Origin: Veillonella parvula
GTDB lineage: Bacteria; Bacillota; Negativicutes; Veillonellales; Veillonellaceae
DNA length: 64,000 nt
Direction of reading: 5' to 3'
Assembly: GCF_902810435.1 (NCBI RefSeq)
Contig: NZ_LR778174.1
Coordinates: 1,968,501-2,032,500, forward strand
Shown: positions 8,885 to 17,652 of the stretch, in pieces
How positions within the stretch are numbered: the first letter of the stretch is position 1
Layout: the number at the start of each line of letters is the position of its first letter
The notes under the pieces: model-generated
Told to the model about the DNA's origin: nothing
Database searches by the model: none
What the model saw: only the letters and a program-made list of their open reading frames with translations
Made by a program: the position numbers and the translations under genes

Positions 8885-10000
8885 CTAAAAACTATACTCA
8901 TTCACATATTTTGTAAAAGTACTACCACGTAAGCCTAACAACTCATACGCATCTCGATACGCCAATTCACCTGCTCGAGCAGCTTTGACAACAGTACGAC
9001 TAAAACTTTCACCCAACCGAGCGTGAGCAGTGACATAAAAATCCCCACCACCTCTTGTCTCTCGTTCAGGTAAGCTTTGTAATCGCTGATTAAAACGTTC
9101 CACTAGTCTATGATATTGAATTCGAGTAATATATCCATGCTCTAATGCTATACGATAGATAACATATTCACTCACCTTAAAACGCTTAGCTACGGTCTCA
9201 TAATCCTCCAAATGTTCATTCCACACTGGAATAAATCGAGATTCCGGCACAAGAAATTCACCTGCAAAGCTGTTACAATACGGCTCAGAAGAGCTATCAG
9301 TAACGCCTTCCTCACCTAATAATATATGACAAAACTCATGAATAATCGTAAACAGCCTCCCATGATTCGAATCAGCTCCATTGATAAAAATAACAGGTGC
9401 ATAAGAATCAATTAATGTAAACCCTCTAAACTCATCGACAGATAATTTACGTCTAGTGTTAGAGCCCACAATACCGTTAACAAATACAGTAACACCGATA
9501 GCCTCGATGCGTTCACGTATATATGTAAACGGATCTGCTATACCTATTTGCCAACCAGCCTCTATATTTAATAACGAATAAGCTTGATGCACAAGACTTC
9601 TGCTATCCATGTGTTTAGAAAAACCCCCTACATAAGATAACGCATCTATTCCTAAATTAAGCTTTCGATATTGACTCAACCAATCTTGGCGAATCTGCAT
9701 ATCATAAATAGTATCTCTTAACTCAGGACTATATGGCCTATCAGGGATTTCACCATTTAGTCTTCTAAAATCAGTAATCTCTTTATCCGATAACTGTGGA
9801 GGATTCTTTAAATAAATATACCCTAACGGTACATTGGAAAAAGTAGCTAATGCCTGTATTTGGCAAATTGTCGGATGCACACTGCCGGCAATCCACTCTC
9901 CATACTTTGGAAACCGCTTATAAAAAGCTTCATAACCTTTACCACTATATTTAGGTAACCAGTTTAAAATAGCTCCACTCACCGGAAACCGTCCGGACAT
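8885..10000 (-). CDS. ImmA/IrrE family metallo-endopeptidase (COG2856), likely antitoxin/regulator partner
   Basis: 371 residues. The N-terminal third (residues 1-70) is helical, like the XRE-like region of COG2856 proteins (PKYGEWIAGSVHPTICQIQ). The zinc-protease motif FTIIHEFCHILLGEEG gives HExxH near residue 221, with a downstream ESRFIPVWNE region. The C-terminal part carries a helical RIALEHGYITRIQY segment. Start ATG at 10000 has GGAGGTGAGGG before it. With the PIN/DUF4411 gene immediately downstream this is a recurrent two-gene cassette on mobile islands. The target of the protease is unknown. Confidence 0.85.
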   Translation of the reverse strand: MSGRFPVSGAILNWLPKYSGKGYEAFYKRFPKYGEWIAGSVHPTICQIQALATFSNVPLGYIYLKNPPQLSDKEITDFRRLNGEIPDRPYSPELRDTIYDMQIRQDWLSQYRKLNLGIDALSYVGGFSKHMDSRSLVHQAYSLLNIEAGWQIGIADPFTYIRERIEAIGVTVFVNGIVGSNTRRKLSVDEFRGFTLIDSYAPVIFINGADSNHGRLFTIIHEFCHILLGEEGVTDSSSEPYCNSFAGEFLVPESRFIPVWNEHLEDYETVAKRFKVSEYVIYRIALEHGYITRIQYHRLVERFNQRLQSLPERETRGGGDFYVTAHARLGESFSRTVVKAARAGELAYRDAYELLGLRGSTFTKYVNEYSF

Positions 10001-10108
10001 ACCCTCACCTCCCTTTCCCCTTTATTACTCTTCTACTAAATAATATTCGCTACTTATTATAAAATTCCTACTTTGATTACATTAATTTTACAATCATATA
10101 CCAATGAA

Positions 10109-10152
10109 AAACAAGCAGTTGTTAAATAAATATTTTAACAACTGCTTGTCTT
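10109..10152. terminator. terminator of rnjA
   Basis: Arms ACAAGCAGTTGTTAAA/TTTTAACAACTGCTTGT with a short AT loop, T-rich on both sides. It lies 9 bp past the rnjA stop and separates it from the ImmA-like gene. Confidence 0.85.
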
Positions 10153-10160
10153 AATTATAT

Positions 10161-12329
10161 CTATACGTCTTGAATAATTGGCAAGATCATAGGGCGACGA
10201 CGAGTTTTATCATAGAAGAATTTACCCAATGCGTCACGTACGTTTTGCTTAATGGTTGTCCAGTCTTTGATGCGTTGCATTTCGCAATCTTCAAGAACTT
10301 GTTCTACACGGCGCTCCGCAGCAAGCATGAGTTCTTCTGCGTCACGAACATATACGAAACCACGAGATACGAGGTCTGGACCAGCTACGATAGTACCGGA
10401 AGCTTTATCCATCGCCATAACGACGATAACCATACCTTCTTGTGCCAATTGTTGACGGTCACGGATAACGATATTACCTACGTCACCAACACCAAGGCCA
10501 TCAACGAAGATAGCGCCAGCTTGTACGCGGCCACCTTTGCGACCACCATCTTTATCGAATTCAAAGATTTGACCATTATCACCGATAAGGACTTTCTTAG
10601 GATCTACGCCCATGGCCACACCAAGTTCACCATGACGGCGCAACATGCGATACTCACCATGAACTGGGATAAAGTATTCCGGACGAACAAGGTTAAGCAT
10701 TGTTTTAAGCTCTTCTTGGCTCGCATGACCAGATACGTGAATACCACGGTCTTTACCGTATACCACATTACAACCTAAACGAAGCAAGTTATCGATAGTT
10801 CTACCTACAGCACCTTCGTTGCCTGGAATTGGTGTTGCAGAAATGATAACAGTATCATTCGGTGCCAATTCTACAGTGCGATGGTTGCTTGTTGCCATAC
10901 GGGACAAGCCTGCCATCGGTTCACCTTGAGAACCAGTCGTTAAGATCATGATTTGGTCATCTGTGTAGTTGTGCATTACATCAACGTCGATGATTGTATT
11001 TGGTGGAATATTCAAGTATCCACGCTCTTGGGCAATTTCTGTAACATTGACCATGCTACGGCCCATAACTACAACCTTACGGTTGAACATAACCGCCGCA
11101 TCAATAGCTTGTTGAATACGGGATACGTTAGATGCAAATGTCGCCAAAACAACGCGGCCTTTTGCTTCTCCAACAGCTTGTTTAATCGCAGGGCCTACGG
11201 AACTTTCAGAACCGGTAGTACCTGGTTTTTCTACATTTGTAGAGTCCGACAAGAGCGCTAATACGCCTTTGTTACCTAACTCAGCAAATTTGTGCATATC
11301 CATCAAACGGCCATCAACTGGGGTTTGGTCAATTTTAAAGTCCCCTGTATGAAGAACCGTCCCGATTGGTGTATTAAAGTATACAGCGCAGGAGTCAGGA
11401 ATGGAGTGATTTGTTTGGATGAAACCAACAGTCACTTGACCAATTTGAACTTCATCGCCGGCAGCAATCGTACGCAGACATTTTGGAGATACCTTATGTT
11501 CTTTAAACTTGCCTTCGATTAATCCACAAACGAGGTTTGTTGCGTATACTGGGCAACTAATTTCTTTCATAAGGTATGCCAAAGAACCGATATGATCCTC
11601 ATGACCATGAGTAATTACGACAGCTTTCACGCGGTCTTTATTCTCGATGATATAGCTCATATCAGGAATAACGATATCTACGCCAAGCATATCTTCACTA
11701 GGGAATGCAAGCCCAGAGTCAAGAACGATGATTTCGTCCTCGTATTGGAAGATAGTCATATTTTTACCAATTTCACCAAGACCACCTAATGGAATGATTT
11801 GGAATTTTCCCTTGTTGGCGCCATTTGGTGTGCGACCGACTAATTCCACTTGTTCCTCTTGATTGTTCCAACCTGTAGAACGATTATTTGAGCGGTTATT
11901 ATTGCGGTTCTGACCATTTTGACCATTGCGACCATTATTAGTACGCGTATTACGTGTATTTTCACCACGCGGTGCACGAGTTTGACGAGTTTTGCGTTCT
12001 TGACCTTCACCTTGTTCGGCATTGCGACGTGTATTTGTACGGCGAGTCGTATTAGTACGGCCACCATTCGCACTTGTGCGAGTATTTGTAGAACGGCGTT
12101 GGCGTGTTGCACCTTCACCTTCACCAGCTGTTTGTTGGCGCGTACGACCTTCGCCAGCAGGGCGGCGTGTATTTGTACGGCGACGCGTTTGTTTTTGCTC
12201 GCCTTCAGCCGCAGCTGTAAGAGTAGCAGTTTTTGCTACTGTTGGTTCTGCTTTCACTTGCGCAGTAACCTGATTATCTGTTGTATTCACAGTTCCTCCT
12301 AAAATTTTGTTCATTAATTTATTTAACAT
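10161..12329 (-). CDS. rnjA: ribonuclease J with long basic N-terminal extension
   Basis: RNase J: 5'-to-3' exo- and endoribonuclease of the metallo-beta-lactamase/beta-CASP family. The core begins about residue 170 (KFQIIPLGGLGEIGKNMT). It carries the zinc motif VVITHGHEDHIGSL, later HTGDFKIDQTP, the beta-CASP motif SDSTNVEKPG, GSQGEP and VSGHASQEEL, and ends in the C-terminal dimer domain. Residues about 15-165 are an extension rich in Arg, Thr, Asn, Gly and Gln (TRRRTNTRR, NGRNGQNGQNRNNNR). RNase J is normally about 550 residues; this one is about 722. Start ATG 12329 has AGGTGAG; a GTG at 12341 is the alternative. Confidence 0.93.
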   Translation of the reverse strand: MLNKLMNKILGGTVNTTDNQVTAQVKAEPTVAKTATLTAAAEGEQKQTRRRTNTRRPAGEGRTRQQTAGEGEGATRQRRSTNTRTSANGGRTNTTRRTNTRRNAEQGEGQERKTRQTRAPRGENTRNTRTNNGRNGQNGQNRNNNRSNNRSTGWNNQEEQVELVGRTPNGANKGKFQIIPLGGLGEIGKNMTIFQYEDEIIVLDSGLAFPSEDMLGVDIVIPDMSYIIENKDRVKAVVITHGHEDHIGSLAYLMKEISCPVYATNLVCGLIEGKFKEHKVSPKCLRTIAAGDEVQIGQVTVGFIQTNHSIPDSCAVYFNTPIGTVLHTGDFKIDQTPVDGRLMDMHKFAELGNKGVLALLSDSTNVEKPGTTGSESSVGPAIKQAVGEAKGRVVLATFASNVSRIQQAIDAAVMFNRKVVVMGRSMVNVTEIAQERGYLNIPPNTIIDVDVMHNYTDDQIMILTTGSQGEPMAGLSRMATSNHRTVELAPNDTVIISATPIPGNEGAVGRTIDNLLRLGCNVVYGKDRGIHVSGHASQEELKTMLNLVRPEYFIPVHGEYRMLRRHGELGVAMGVDPKKVLIGDNGQIFEFDKDGGRKGGRVQAGAIFVDGLGVGDVGNIVIRDRQQLAQEGMVIVVMAMDKASGTIVAGPDLVSRGFVYVRDAEELMLAAERRVEQVLEDCEMQRIKDWTTIKQNVRDALGKFFYDKTRRRPMILPIIQDV

Positions 12330-12390
12330 AGTTTTTCTCACCTATCACTTGAATTGATCTATGCCACGAGGAAATGTCACACAAAGAAAA

Positions 12391-12412
12391 AGGCGCTATT
12401 ATACTAGCGTCT
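12391..12412 (-). promoter_or_regulatory. terminator-like hairpin in the rnjA leader (possible attenuator)
   Basis: On the minus strand GACGCTAGTATAATAGCGCC forms a stem-loop directly followed by TTTTTC, about 60 nt before the rnjA start. A second short hairpin (GCGCATTTTTGCGC) precedes it. With a probable promoter at 12607-12612 the leader is about 270 nt, so early termination could control rnjA. Confidence 0.45.
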
Positions 12413-12606
12413 CGTCAAATGGGCGCAAAAATGCGCTATCAAATTTTGCCGTTCCTAGTTTGTGTGCCATTTGCCGTAGCAAATGAGTATAGTGCACTAT
12501 CAGATGCTTCAACCGCAAGAGACTTCTGTTTTTATCTCAATCCGATACGCAGTGCAATATAGTCCGATCTGTTTTGATGAAAGCCTCACTTTCATACGTT
12601 GTGCTC

Positions 12607-12612
12607 ATTATA
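12607..12612 (-). promoter_or_regulatory. -10 element of a probable rnjA promoter
   Basis: TATAAT on the minus strand, with a T-rich, poorly conserved -35 region. It is the best candidate in the 395-bp gap between rnjA and the DUF805 gene. The leader between it and the gene has no convincing coding frame. Confidence 0.4.
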
Positions 12613-12686
12613 ACATAAAAACAACATAAACAAAAGAGTTCTACGCTTGATTCATTAAAAGTAACATAAAATTTTACTACTACTTA

Positions 12687-12714
12687 AAAGGGCGGCTCAA
12701 ACTGAACCGCCCCA
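12687..12714 (-). terminator. rho-independent terminator of the DUF805 gene
   Basis: Minus strand GGGGCGGTTCAGTTTGAGCC continues to CGCCC then TTTT. GC-rich stem 11 bp after the stop codon. Confidence 0.85.
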
Positions 12715-12724
12715 AAGCATTTTA

Positions 12725-13801
12725 TTATTTATCATCTGGCATATTTTTATAAAAGCCTTCAATATGCCACTCACCATGTTCTTCGACGAGAGATATGTAG
12801 CGTGTCATGTGCGCAGCCTCAACCGCGCCATCTCCGGGTTTAGTGACTTGCAGATCCGCTTCGTAAATAATGCGTTTCATGCCATTTATACGACTGATAC
12901 GACTCGTGCCTAAGGACCCGACAACCACCTTCGGCGCCGACATCATAGCTTCCATCCATTTCTGCTTTTCTACGGGATTTGTCTTAGCCTGATCGGTAAC
13001 ATAGGTGAAAGCCTTATCATAGTTCTTTTCATTGACGGCGTCAAAATAACCGTGAACAACATCCCGTGCAGCTTCATCACTGCCTTGACCGACGATGATA
13101 TTCGTAAACCATCCGCCCGGATCCAGTTCATTTTCCGGTCCCATATAACGAGACGAAACACTGCATACGCAGATAGCACTCACCAGCAATGCAACGAGAA
13201 TTCGAGTAGTGAAAGCGCTGCTCGTAGGCGATACTTTCATAATAGATGCCAACCGTTTGCCGATAATGATGTTCCTCAACGCCTCACCATATTGATTAGC
13301 CTTCGGTTCACCTTTCTTACACAGTAGAACAAATAGAATAATCGGTCCGATGAAAGGAATTAAGATTAAAAACAGATGATCACTACTTTTACCGGTATCA
13401 TGAAGGCGACGGATACATAGAGAGCCCAACGGAATCAGCGAGACAAGACCGATGATTGTCAGTAACATCCATGCCAACAGGATTAAATAAATACCTGTAT
13501 GAAGCACCACCATAAGCCCATAAGAAAGGGCCAGAATTCCAGCGATAACTAAAATCCACATCAAAAAGAACCGCAAAAATTCCCCTCTGGACGCACGGCC
13601 ATCTGAATTCATAAATTTGCGGCCCACCACATAGAGAAATGTATCCTTGTAACTCAACTGATAATGCGCCAGCGGATAGATAATATCCCCTTCCGGTGCG
13701 ATGCTCTCAACCTCCACCGCAGTCGTATACTGCCCGCAATGCGGACAGAACATGGCAGCCTCGTCACAATACTGACGGCAGGATTCACAATATCGTTTCA
13801 T
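12725..13801 (-). CDS. zinc-ribbon DUF805 membrane protein
   Basis: 358 residues. An N-terminal zinc ribbon (CESCRQYC... FCPHCGQY, four Cys) is followed by a DUF805 domain (residues about 48-180) with several membrane helices. DUF805 hallmarks are GRASRGEFLRFFL and LCIRRLHDTGKS. Another membrane segment follows (about 196-216), then a C-terminal NTF2-like soluble domain (AARDVVHGYFDAVNEKNYDK... WHIEGFYKN) of the DUF4878 kind, probably outside the membrane. Function unknown. It is preceded 12 bp upstream by the UDG-like gene, suggesting one transcript. Confidence 0.8.
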   Translation of the reverse strand: MKRYCESCRQYCDEAAMFCPHCGQYTTAVEVESIAPEGDIIYPLAHYQLSYKDTFLYVVGRKFMNSDGRASRGEFLRFFLMWILVIAGILALSYGLMVVLHTGIYLILLAWMLLTIIGLVSLIPLGSLCIRRLHDTGKSSDHLFLILIPFIGPIILFVLLCKKGEPKANQYGEALRNIIIGKRLASIMKVSPTSSAFTTRILVALLVSAICVCSVSSRYMGPENELDPGGWFTNIIVGQGSDEAARDVVHGYFDAVNEKNYDKAFTYVTDQAKTNPVEKQKWMEAMMSAPKVVVGSLGTSRISRINGMKRIIYEADLQVTKPGDGAVEAAHMTRYISLVEEHGEWHIEGFYKNMPDDK

Positions 13802-13813
13802 ATGTAATACCTT

Positions 13814-14611
13814 CTATCTCAAAACTCTCTCTACAGCTTCAGCAAAACCTTCACGGTATAAATTAGCCCCACCGTTAGCCGGATGTCTAAGACCGATGGC
13901 TGAAAGGCCGAATCGCCCCATCGTGTCCGCCGATTTTTGACCGACAGCGAGCACGAGTGGCTCCGGTCCACCTAATTCGGTGTGCAATGCCAACAGTCTT
14001 TTCGTATATTCCCAACCCAGCTGCTGCTCCGACTCAGTCGGCGTCCGATTAGTGAGCGGTTCGTCCGCCTTATGAGGATGAAAGGGGAATATATTCCAGA
14101 ACAGTGCATCGTATGGATCAATTTCCTGTTCGATAATGGCACTCCATACTACTGTATCCGTAGGTTCATTGAATCCCTGTTCCCGTTGGGTCCGTTTCAG
14201 CATGGAACTCACAGGGGAGCTAGTTCTTTGTAATGTAACAGGCGTTATTTGATGCGCCCGAATTGTTTTATGCTTATTCAACAACATGCGCTCACAGGTA
14301 ATGGCAATGCCCGAAAAGCGCCCGCCTTGATATCCGACAGCCTCCGCCACCACAAAGATCTTGGAGCGTCCCAACCGCGGCAGCAAATACGCCATCAAAT
14401 TGTTACGACGCACCTGAGCCGCATCAAAATCAGGCCGAACAATTTCGAGGTCAGGATTCACCTCGCCCCATGGATTGTGAACAAGCTCGCCCCTATATTG
14501 ACCGAGCCAGTCTATAAACTGCTGTACTTTTGCAATCTGATTCGTACCAAACGAAGTCATATATTCATCAAAAGACAGCGTTTTCTCTTCCTCTGATGTA
14601 AATAAGGACAT
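13814..14611 (-). CDS. uracil-DNA glycosylase family protein
   Basis: 265 residues. The motif order fits the UDG superfamily: KIFVVAEAVGYQGGRFSGIA at residues about 85-105, where family 4-like enzymes have GEAPG; FWNIFPFHPH in the middle; and LRHPANGGANLYREG near the C-terminus. Here the first motif reads AEAVG rather than GEAPG, so the specificity, or even the activity, may differ. No Cys cluster for a 4Fe-4S centre is visible. ATG at 14611 has TTGGGGGAGAG before it. Probable DNA-repair or sanitation role. Confidence 0.75.
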   Translation of the reverse strand: MSLFTSEEEKTLSFDEYMTSFGTNQIAKVQQFIDWLGQYRGELVHNPWGEVNPDLEIVRPDFDAAQVRRNNLMAYLLPRLGRSKIFVVAEAVGYQGGRFSGIAITCERMLLNKHKTIRAHQITPVTLQRTSSPVSSMLKRTQREQGFNEPTDTVVWSAIIEQEIDPYDALFWNIFPFHPHKADEPLTNRTPTESEQQLGWEYTKRLLALHTELGGPEPLVLAVGQKSADTMGRFGLSAIGLRHPANGGANLYREGFAEAVERVLR

Positions 14612-14876
14612 TGGCTCTCCCCCAATTTATACTACCGAACCATATAATAAATAATGCTGTATATCATGATTATCAATCCTTTATATACTGTATTTATACA
14701 CTAAATCCCATAATAATACAATTCATATATTACGATATCCAATCATGATATGTGATAATATATCTGATAATCACGCACTACATAAAATGTATACCGTTAC
14801 TATATTATAATAGCATCCATTTCTGAAAGTTTGATGCGAAATTAATATTCAAAATATCCACATGCAACAAAATATA
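14612..14876. other. gene-free AT-rich spacer
   Basis: Nothing coding is seen. The DNA is strongly AT-rich between two same-strand units and could hold the promoter for the UDG-like gene, but no -35/-10 pair stands out. Confidence 0.5.
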
Positions 14877-14988
14877 AAAAACTGTAATTTCAAAGCGACT
14901 TTAGATTCTCTACCATCAAAACGACAGGCCTCATGTAACAGCCTTGATGGTAATGAACGATCCTACTATCTTTGAAACTACAGTTTTT
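14877..14988. terminator. long interrupted palindrome ending the SsuABC-like operon
   Basis: Outer arms AAAAACTGTAATTTCAAAG (14877-14895) and CTTTGAAACTACAGTTTTT (14970-14988) pair with one mismatch; inner arms CCATCAA/TTGATGG nest inside. On the minus strand the outer arm ends in a T-run. It lies 40 bp after the ATPase stop. The size (112 bp) is large for a simple terminator. Confidence 0.65.
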
Positions 14989-15027
14989 GTTGGGCTTCTG
15001 TTGCTACTAATATATACAATATCACAT

Positions 15028-15801
15028 TTATATATAAAACTCGATTTTGTCTTCTTTGGCGAGTTGGAATTGTTCAAATATGTGATTTCGAATATTGACG
15101 AAGGATGCGGAGGTCCTGTCCGTCCTATCGATGAGATTGACGGGGATGATCGTTTGCATCCGTCCCGGATTAGCGGCGAGCACTACGACGCGGTCCGCAA
15201 GGACCACCGCCTCTTCGATATCATGCGTAACAAATACGACCGTTTTACCCTCTTCACGGCAGATGCGGGAGATTTCGTCCTGTAAATTAATGCGTGTCAA
15301 CGCGTCGAGGGCCCCTAGCGGCTCGTCCATGAAGATAATATCCGGATCGACCGCCAGCGCCCGCGCAATGGAAACACGTTGCTGCATCCCGCCGGACAAC
15401 TCCGCCGGATAACGATTGCGCGCATGGTCGAGCCCCACCATTTTCACGTATTTATCGATGATAGCAGGTCGCTCTTCCTTAGGCACATTCTTACTTTCAA
15501 GGCCCAGTTCAATATTACTTTCCACCGTTCGCCACGGTAGCAGTCCGTAATTTTGAAAGACCGTTACATACCGCAGTTGAGGTGCTTTCACCTCCGCGCC
15601 GTCGATGGTAATAGAGCCCGAAGTAACGAGCTCAAAGCCGGCCATAGCATTTAAAAGCGTGCTTTTACCGGACCCGGAAGGACCTAAAAGGCAAATAAAT
15701 TCACCTCGTTCAATGTCCAGATTAATATTTTCAAGGATGGTGAGCGGTTCTCCATCTTTCATAAATTCCTTGTGTGCATTGCGCACCGAAATGTAACCCA
15801 T
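15028..15801 (-). CDS. nitrate/sulfonate/taurine-type ABC transporter ATP-binding protein
   Basis: 257 residues. Complete ABC ATPase: Walker A GPSGSGKST, Q-loop FQNYGLLPWRTV, signature LSGGMQQRV, Walker B IIFMDEPLGALD and switch His FVTHDIEEA. The LPWRTV Q-loop and EEAV... spacing are those of the SsuB/TauB/NrtD group. It energises the permease encoded 11 bp upstream and completes a three-gene importer (binding protein, permease, ATPase). Substrate (aliphatic sulfonate, taurine, thiamine precursor or other) cannot be fixed from sequence. Confidence 0.9.
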   Translation of the reverse strand: MGYISVRNAHKEFMKDGEPLTILENINLDIERGEFICLLGPSGSGKSTLLNAMAGFELVTSGSITIDGAEVKAPQLRYVTVFQNYGLLPWRTVESNIELGLESKNVPKEERPAIIDKYVKMVGLDHARNRYPAELSGGMQQRVSIARALAVDPDIIFMDEPLGALDALTRINLQDEISRICREEGKTVVFVTHDIEEAVVLADRVVVLAANPGRMQTIIPVNLIDRTDRTSASFVNIRNHIFEQFQLAKEDKIEFYI

Positions 15802-15812
15802 ACGTCCACCTC

Positions 15813-16565
15813 CTATTTCTCAATGCCCCAACGTCTATAAATCCATTTTTCGATGAGGGATACGCCCCAATCGAGCAAAAGACCTACAAAGCCAATCGTC
15901 AAAATCGCCACCATCAGAAGGTCGTTACGCAAATTATTCCGCATATCGATGATGAGGAATCCAAGACCCGTCTGAGAGCCTACCATTTCCCCTGTCACCA
16001 GGAAGATCCACGCCGTGCCGAGCGCGATGTGAAGGCCCGATGCAATACCAGGAAACACCGCGGGCAATACAATTTTAAATAACAACTCCGGCTGCTTGAT
16101 ACCAAAATTTCGAGCCACCTTGATGTATACGGGATCGATATTCTGAATCGCGGACACCGTGGACAATAGAACCGGGAAAAACGCCGCGATAAAGATGATA
16201 ACGATAGCAGGCGCTTGACCGATACCGAAAAACAGAACGATAAACGGCAACCATGCTACCGGTGAAATAGGACGAATCACCTGAACGATAGGATTAATAT
16301 AATTCCAAATGCCCTTATACCAACCTAAAATAAGGCCTAAAAACACACCGGCTACGACGGAAATGATATAGCCGATGAAAAAGCGCACCAAACTGTCCGC
16401 AATATCCTTGAACAATACGCCGTCCCCGATGAGTTCCCCGAAGCCGAGCAGCACCTTGTACGGCGTCGGCAACAAGGCTTCGTTAAATCCGCCGATGCGG
16501 ACAACCAGCTCCCAAATCAGCCAGACCGCGATGAACGCGCCCGGCACATATGTGTATTTTTTCAT
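15813..16565 (-). CDS. SsuC/TauC-like ABC transporter permease
   Basis: 250 residues, about six membrane helices. The N-terminal WLIWELVVRIGGFNEALLP and the EAA-loop region (ARNFGIKQPELLFKIVLPAV) are standard for the sulfonate/nitrate/taurine permease family. The C-terminus has GEMVGSQTGLGFLIIDMRNN. Ribosome site GGGGGTAG. Second gene of the operon, 10 bp from its neighbours on either side, so the three products are probably made together. Confidence 0.9.
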   Translation of the reverse strand: MKKYTYVPGAFIAVWLIWELVVRIGGFNEALLPTPYKVLLGFGELIGDGVLFKDIADSLVRFFIGYIISVVAGVFLGLILGWYKGIWNYINPIVQVIRPISPVAWLPFIVLFFGIGQAPAIVIIFIAAFFPVLLSTVSAIQNIDPVYIKVARNFGIKQPELLFKIVLPAVFPGIASGLHIALGTAWIFLVTGEMVGSQTGLGFLIIDMRNNLRNDLLMVAILTIGFVGLLLDWGVSLIEKWIYRRWGIEK

Positions 16566-16575
16566 GGTCTACCCC

Positions 16576-17529
16576 CTATGGCAATAGCGATGTATCTACA
16601 AACTCCGAATAACTCGGCACCTTTTTAATCAAATCGACATGAGTCATGTGATGCACGAGCGCATTATAACGATCCTCGGTGAGGGCCAAATCTCCAAAAC
16701 CAATTACTTGCAAGGAACGCTCGATAACAGGATCCTTAAATTTCATATATTTCAAGGCAATCTCCTTTTGCGCCTTCGGATGCTCATCTAAATATGTACC
16801 TGCATCGAGATAGGCTTTTGTGAAAGCCTTCGCCAAGTCGTGGTGTTCATCGACAAATTGACCGTTGAACACGAGGGCGCAGCAGATATTGTCATGCCAT
16901 AAGTGATCAGGGTCTTCAAAGACCTTCCCGGCGCCCATTTCTATGGCAAGAGAACCGAAAGGCTCAGCCACACTATACCCAGCGATTTGACCGACCGACA
17001 ATGCGGACGGCATTTCAGGAGGACTCATCTCCACTATCTGTACATCCTTCTCACTAAGGCCTGCCCGTTCAAGCATAAGGTCTACGAGAATCTTTTGTGT
17101 AGATTGCTTATGAGGGATAGCAAAGGATTTGCCTTTCAAATCCTGTACAGAATTAATGTCGTTATTTACAACGATAATGTTGCCTTCCGTATGGCCTAAT
17201 GCCGCTGCGCGCACATCAATTCCCTGTTCACGAGCCTTTACGCCGAGCTCAACGAGAACAGCTGCAGCGTCTACTTTACCGGTGTTGAGCGCATCCATGA
17301 GTTCCGGCCAGGAACCGTATTTAACAAGCTCTACATGGACAGGACCATCTGCTGTCTCCAATTCCTTCGTAGCAAATACGGGTAGCGCATGCGTAATCGG
17401 TAAATACGCAACGCGCACGGTCTTCAGCTCCTGTGCTGACTTCGGTACCGTATGCTGATAATATGCATACGCCGCACCTCCGATAACGAGAAGCACAACA
17501 GCAATGATTAGATACCAAATTTTCTTCAT
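16576..17529 (-). CDS. SsuA/NrtA-like ABC transporter substrate-binding protein
   Basis: 317 residues. A single N-terminal hydrophobic segment (residues 4-24, WYLIIAVVLLVIGGAAYAYY) anchors or exports it; no lipobox Cys is present. The mature part begins LKTVRVAYLPITHALPVFA, typical of NMT1/SsuA-type periplasmic binding proteins. It continues with GKVDAAAVLVELGVKA, GKSFAIPHKQSTQKI and YSVAEPFGSLA. It captures the ligand and delivers it to the permease. First gene of the operon behind a good sigma-70 type promoter. Confidence 0.88.
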   Translation of the reverse strand: MKKIWYLIIAVVLLVIGGAAYAYYQHTVPKSAQELKTVRVAYLPITHALPVFATKELETADGPVHVELVKYGSWPELMDALNTGKVDAAAVLVELGVKAREQGIDVRAAALGHTEGNIIVVNNDINSVQDLKGKSFAIPHKQSTQKILVDLMLERAGLSEKDVQIVEMSPPEMPSALSVGQIAGYSVAEPFGSLAIEMGAGKVFEDPDHLWHDNICCALVFNGQFVDEHHDLAKAFTKAYLDAGTYLDEHPKAQKEIALKYMKFKDPVIERSLQVIGFGDLALTEDRYNALVHHMTHVDLIKKVPSYSEFVDTSLLP

Positions 17530-17652
17530 AATGTCCCCTCTTTCTACCTCACAACAAGGGGCGTTTATGACTCATATCATTTCCCGCATTTTTCTAAACC
17601 TTAGATGAAATCAGGCTTTAGAACACCTCGTCTTCTAAACTTAATATATCCT

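Noticed and set aside
11840-12302. Long open frames on both strands across the RNase J N-terminus
   Set aside because: They are by-products of the repetitive Arg/Thr/Asn codons of the rnjA extension; no ribosome sites or family features.
12374-12562. Small plus-strand frame in the rnjA leader
   Set aside because: No ribosome site, no recognisable features, and it is antisense to the structured leader of rnjA.
14944-15285. Plus-strand frame antisense to the SsuB-like ATPase
   Set aside because: Lies opposite a complete ABC ATPase gene and overlaps its terminator; no ribosome site.
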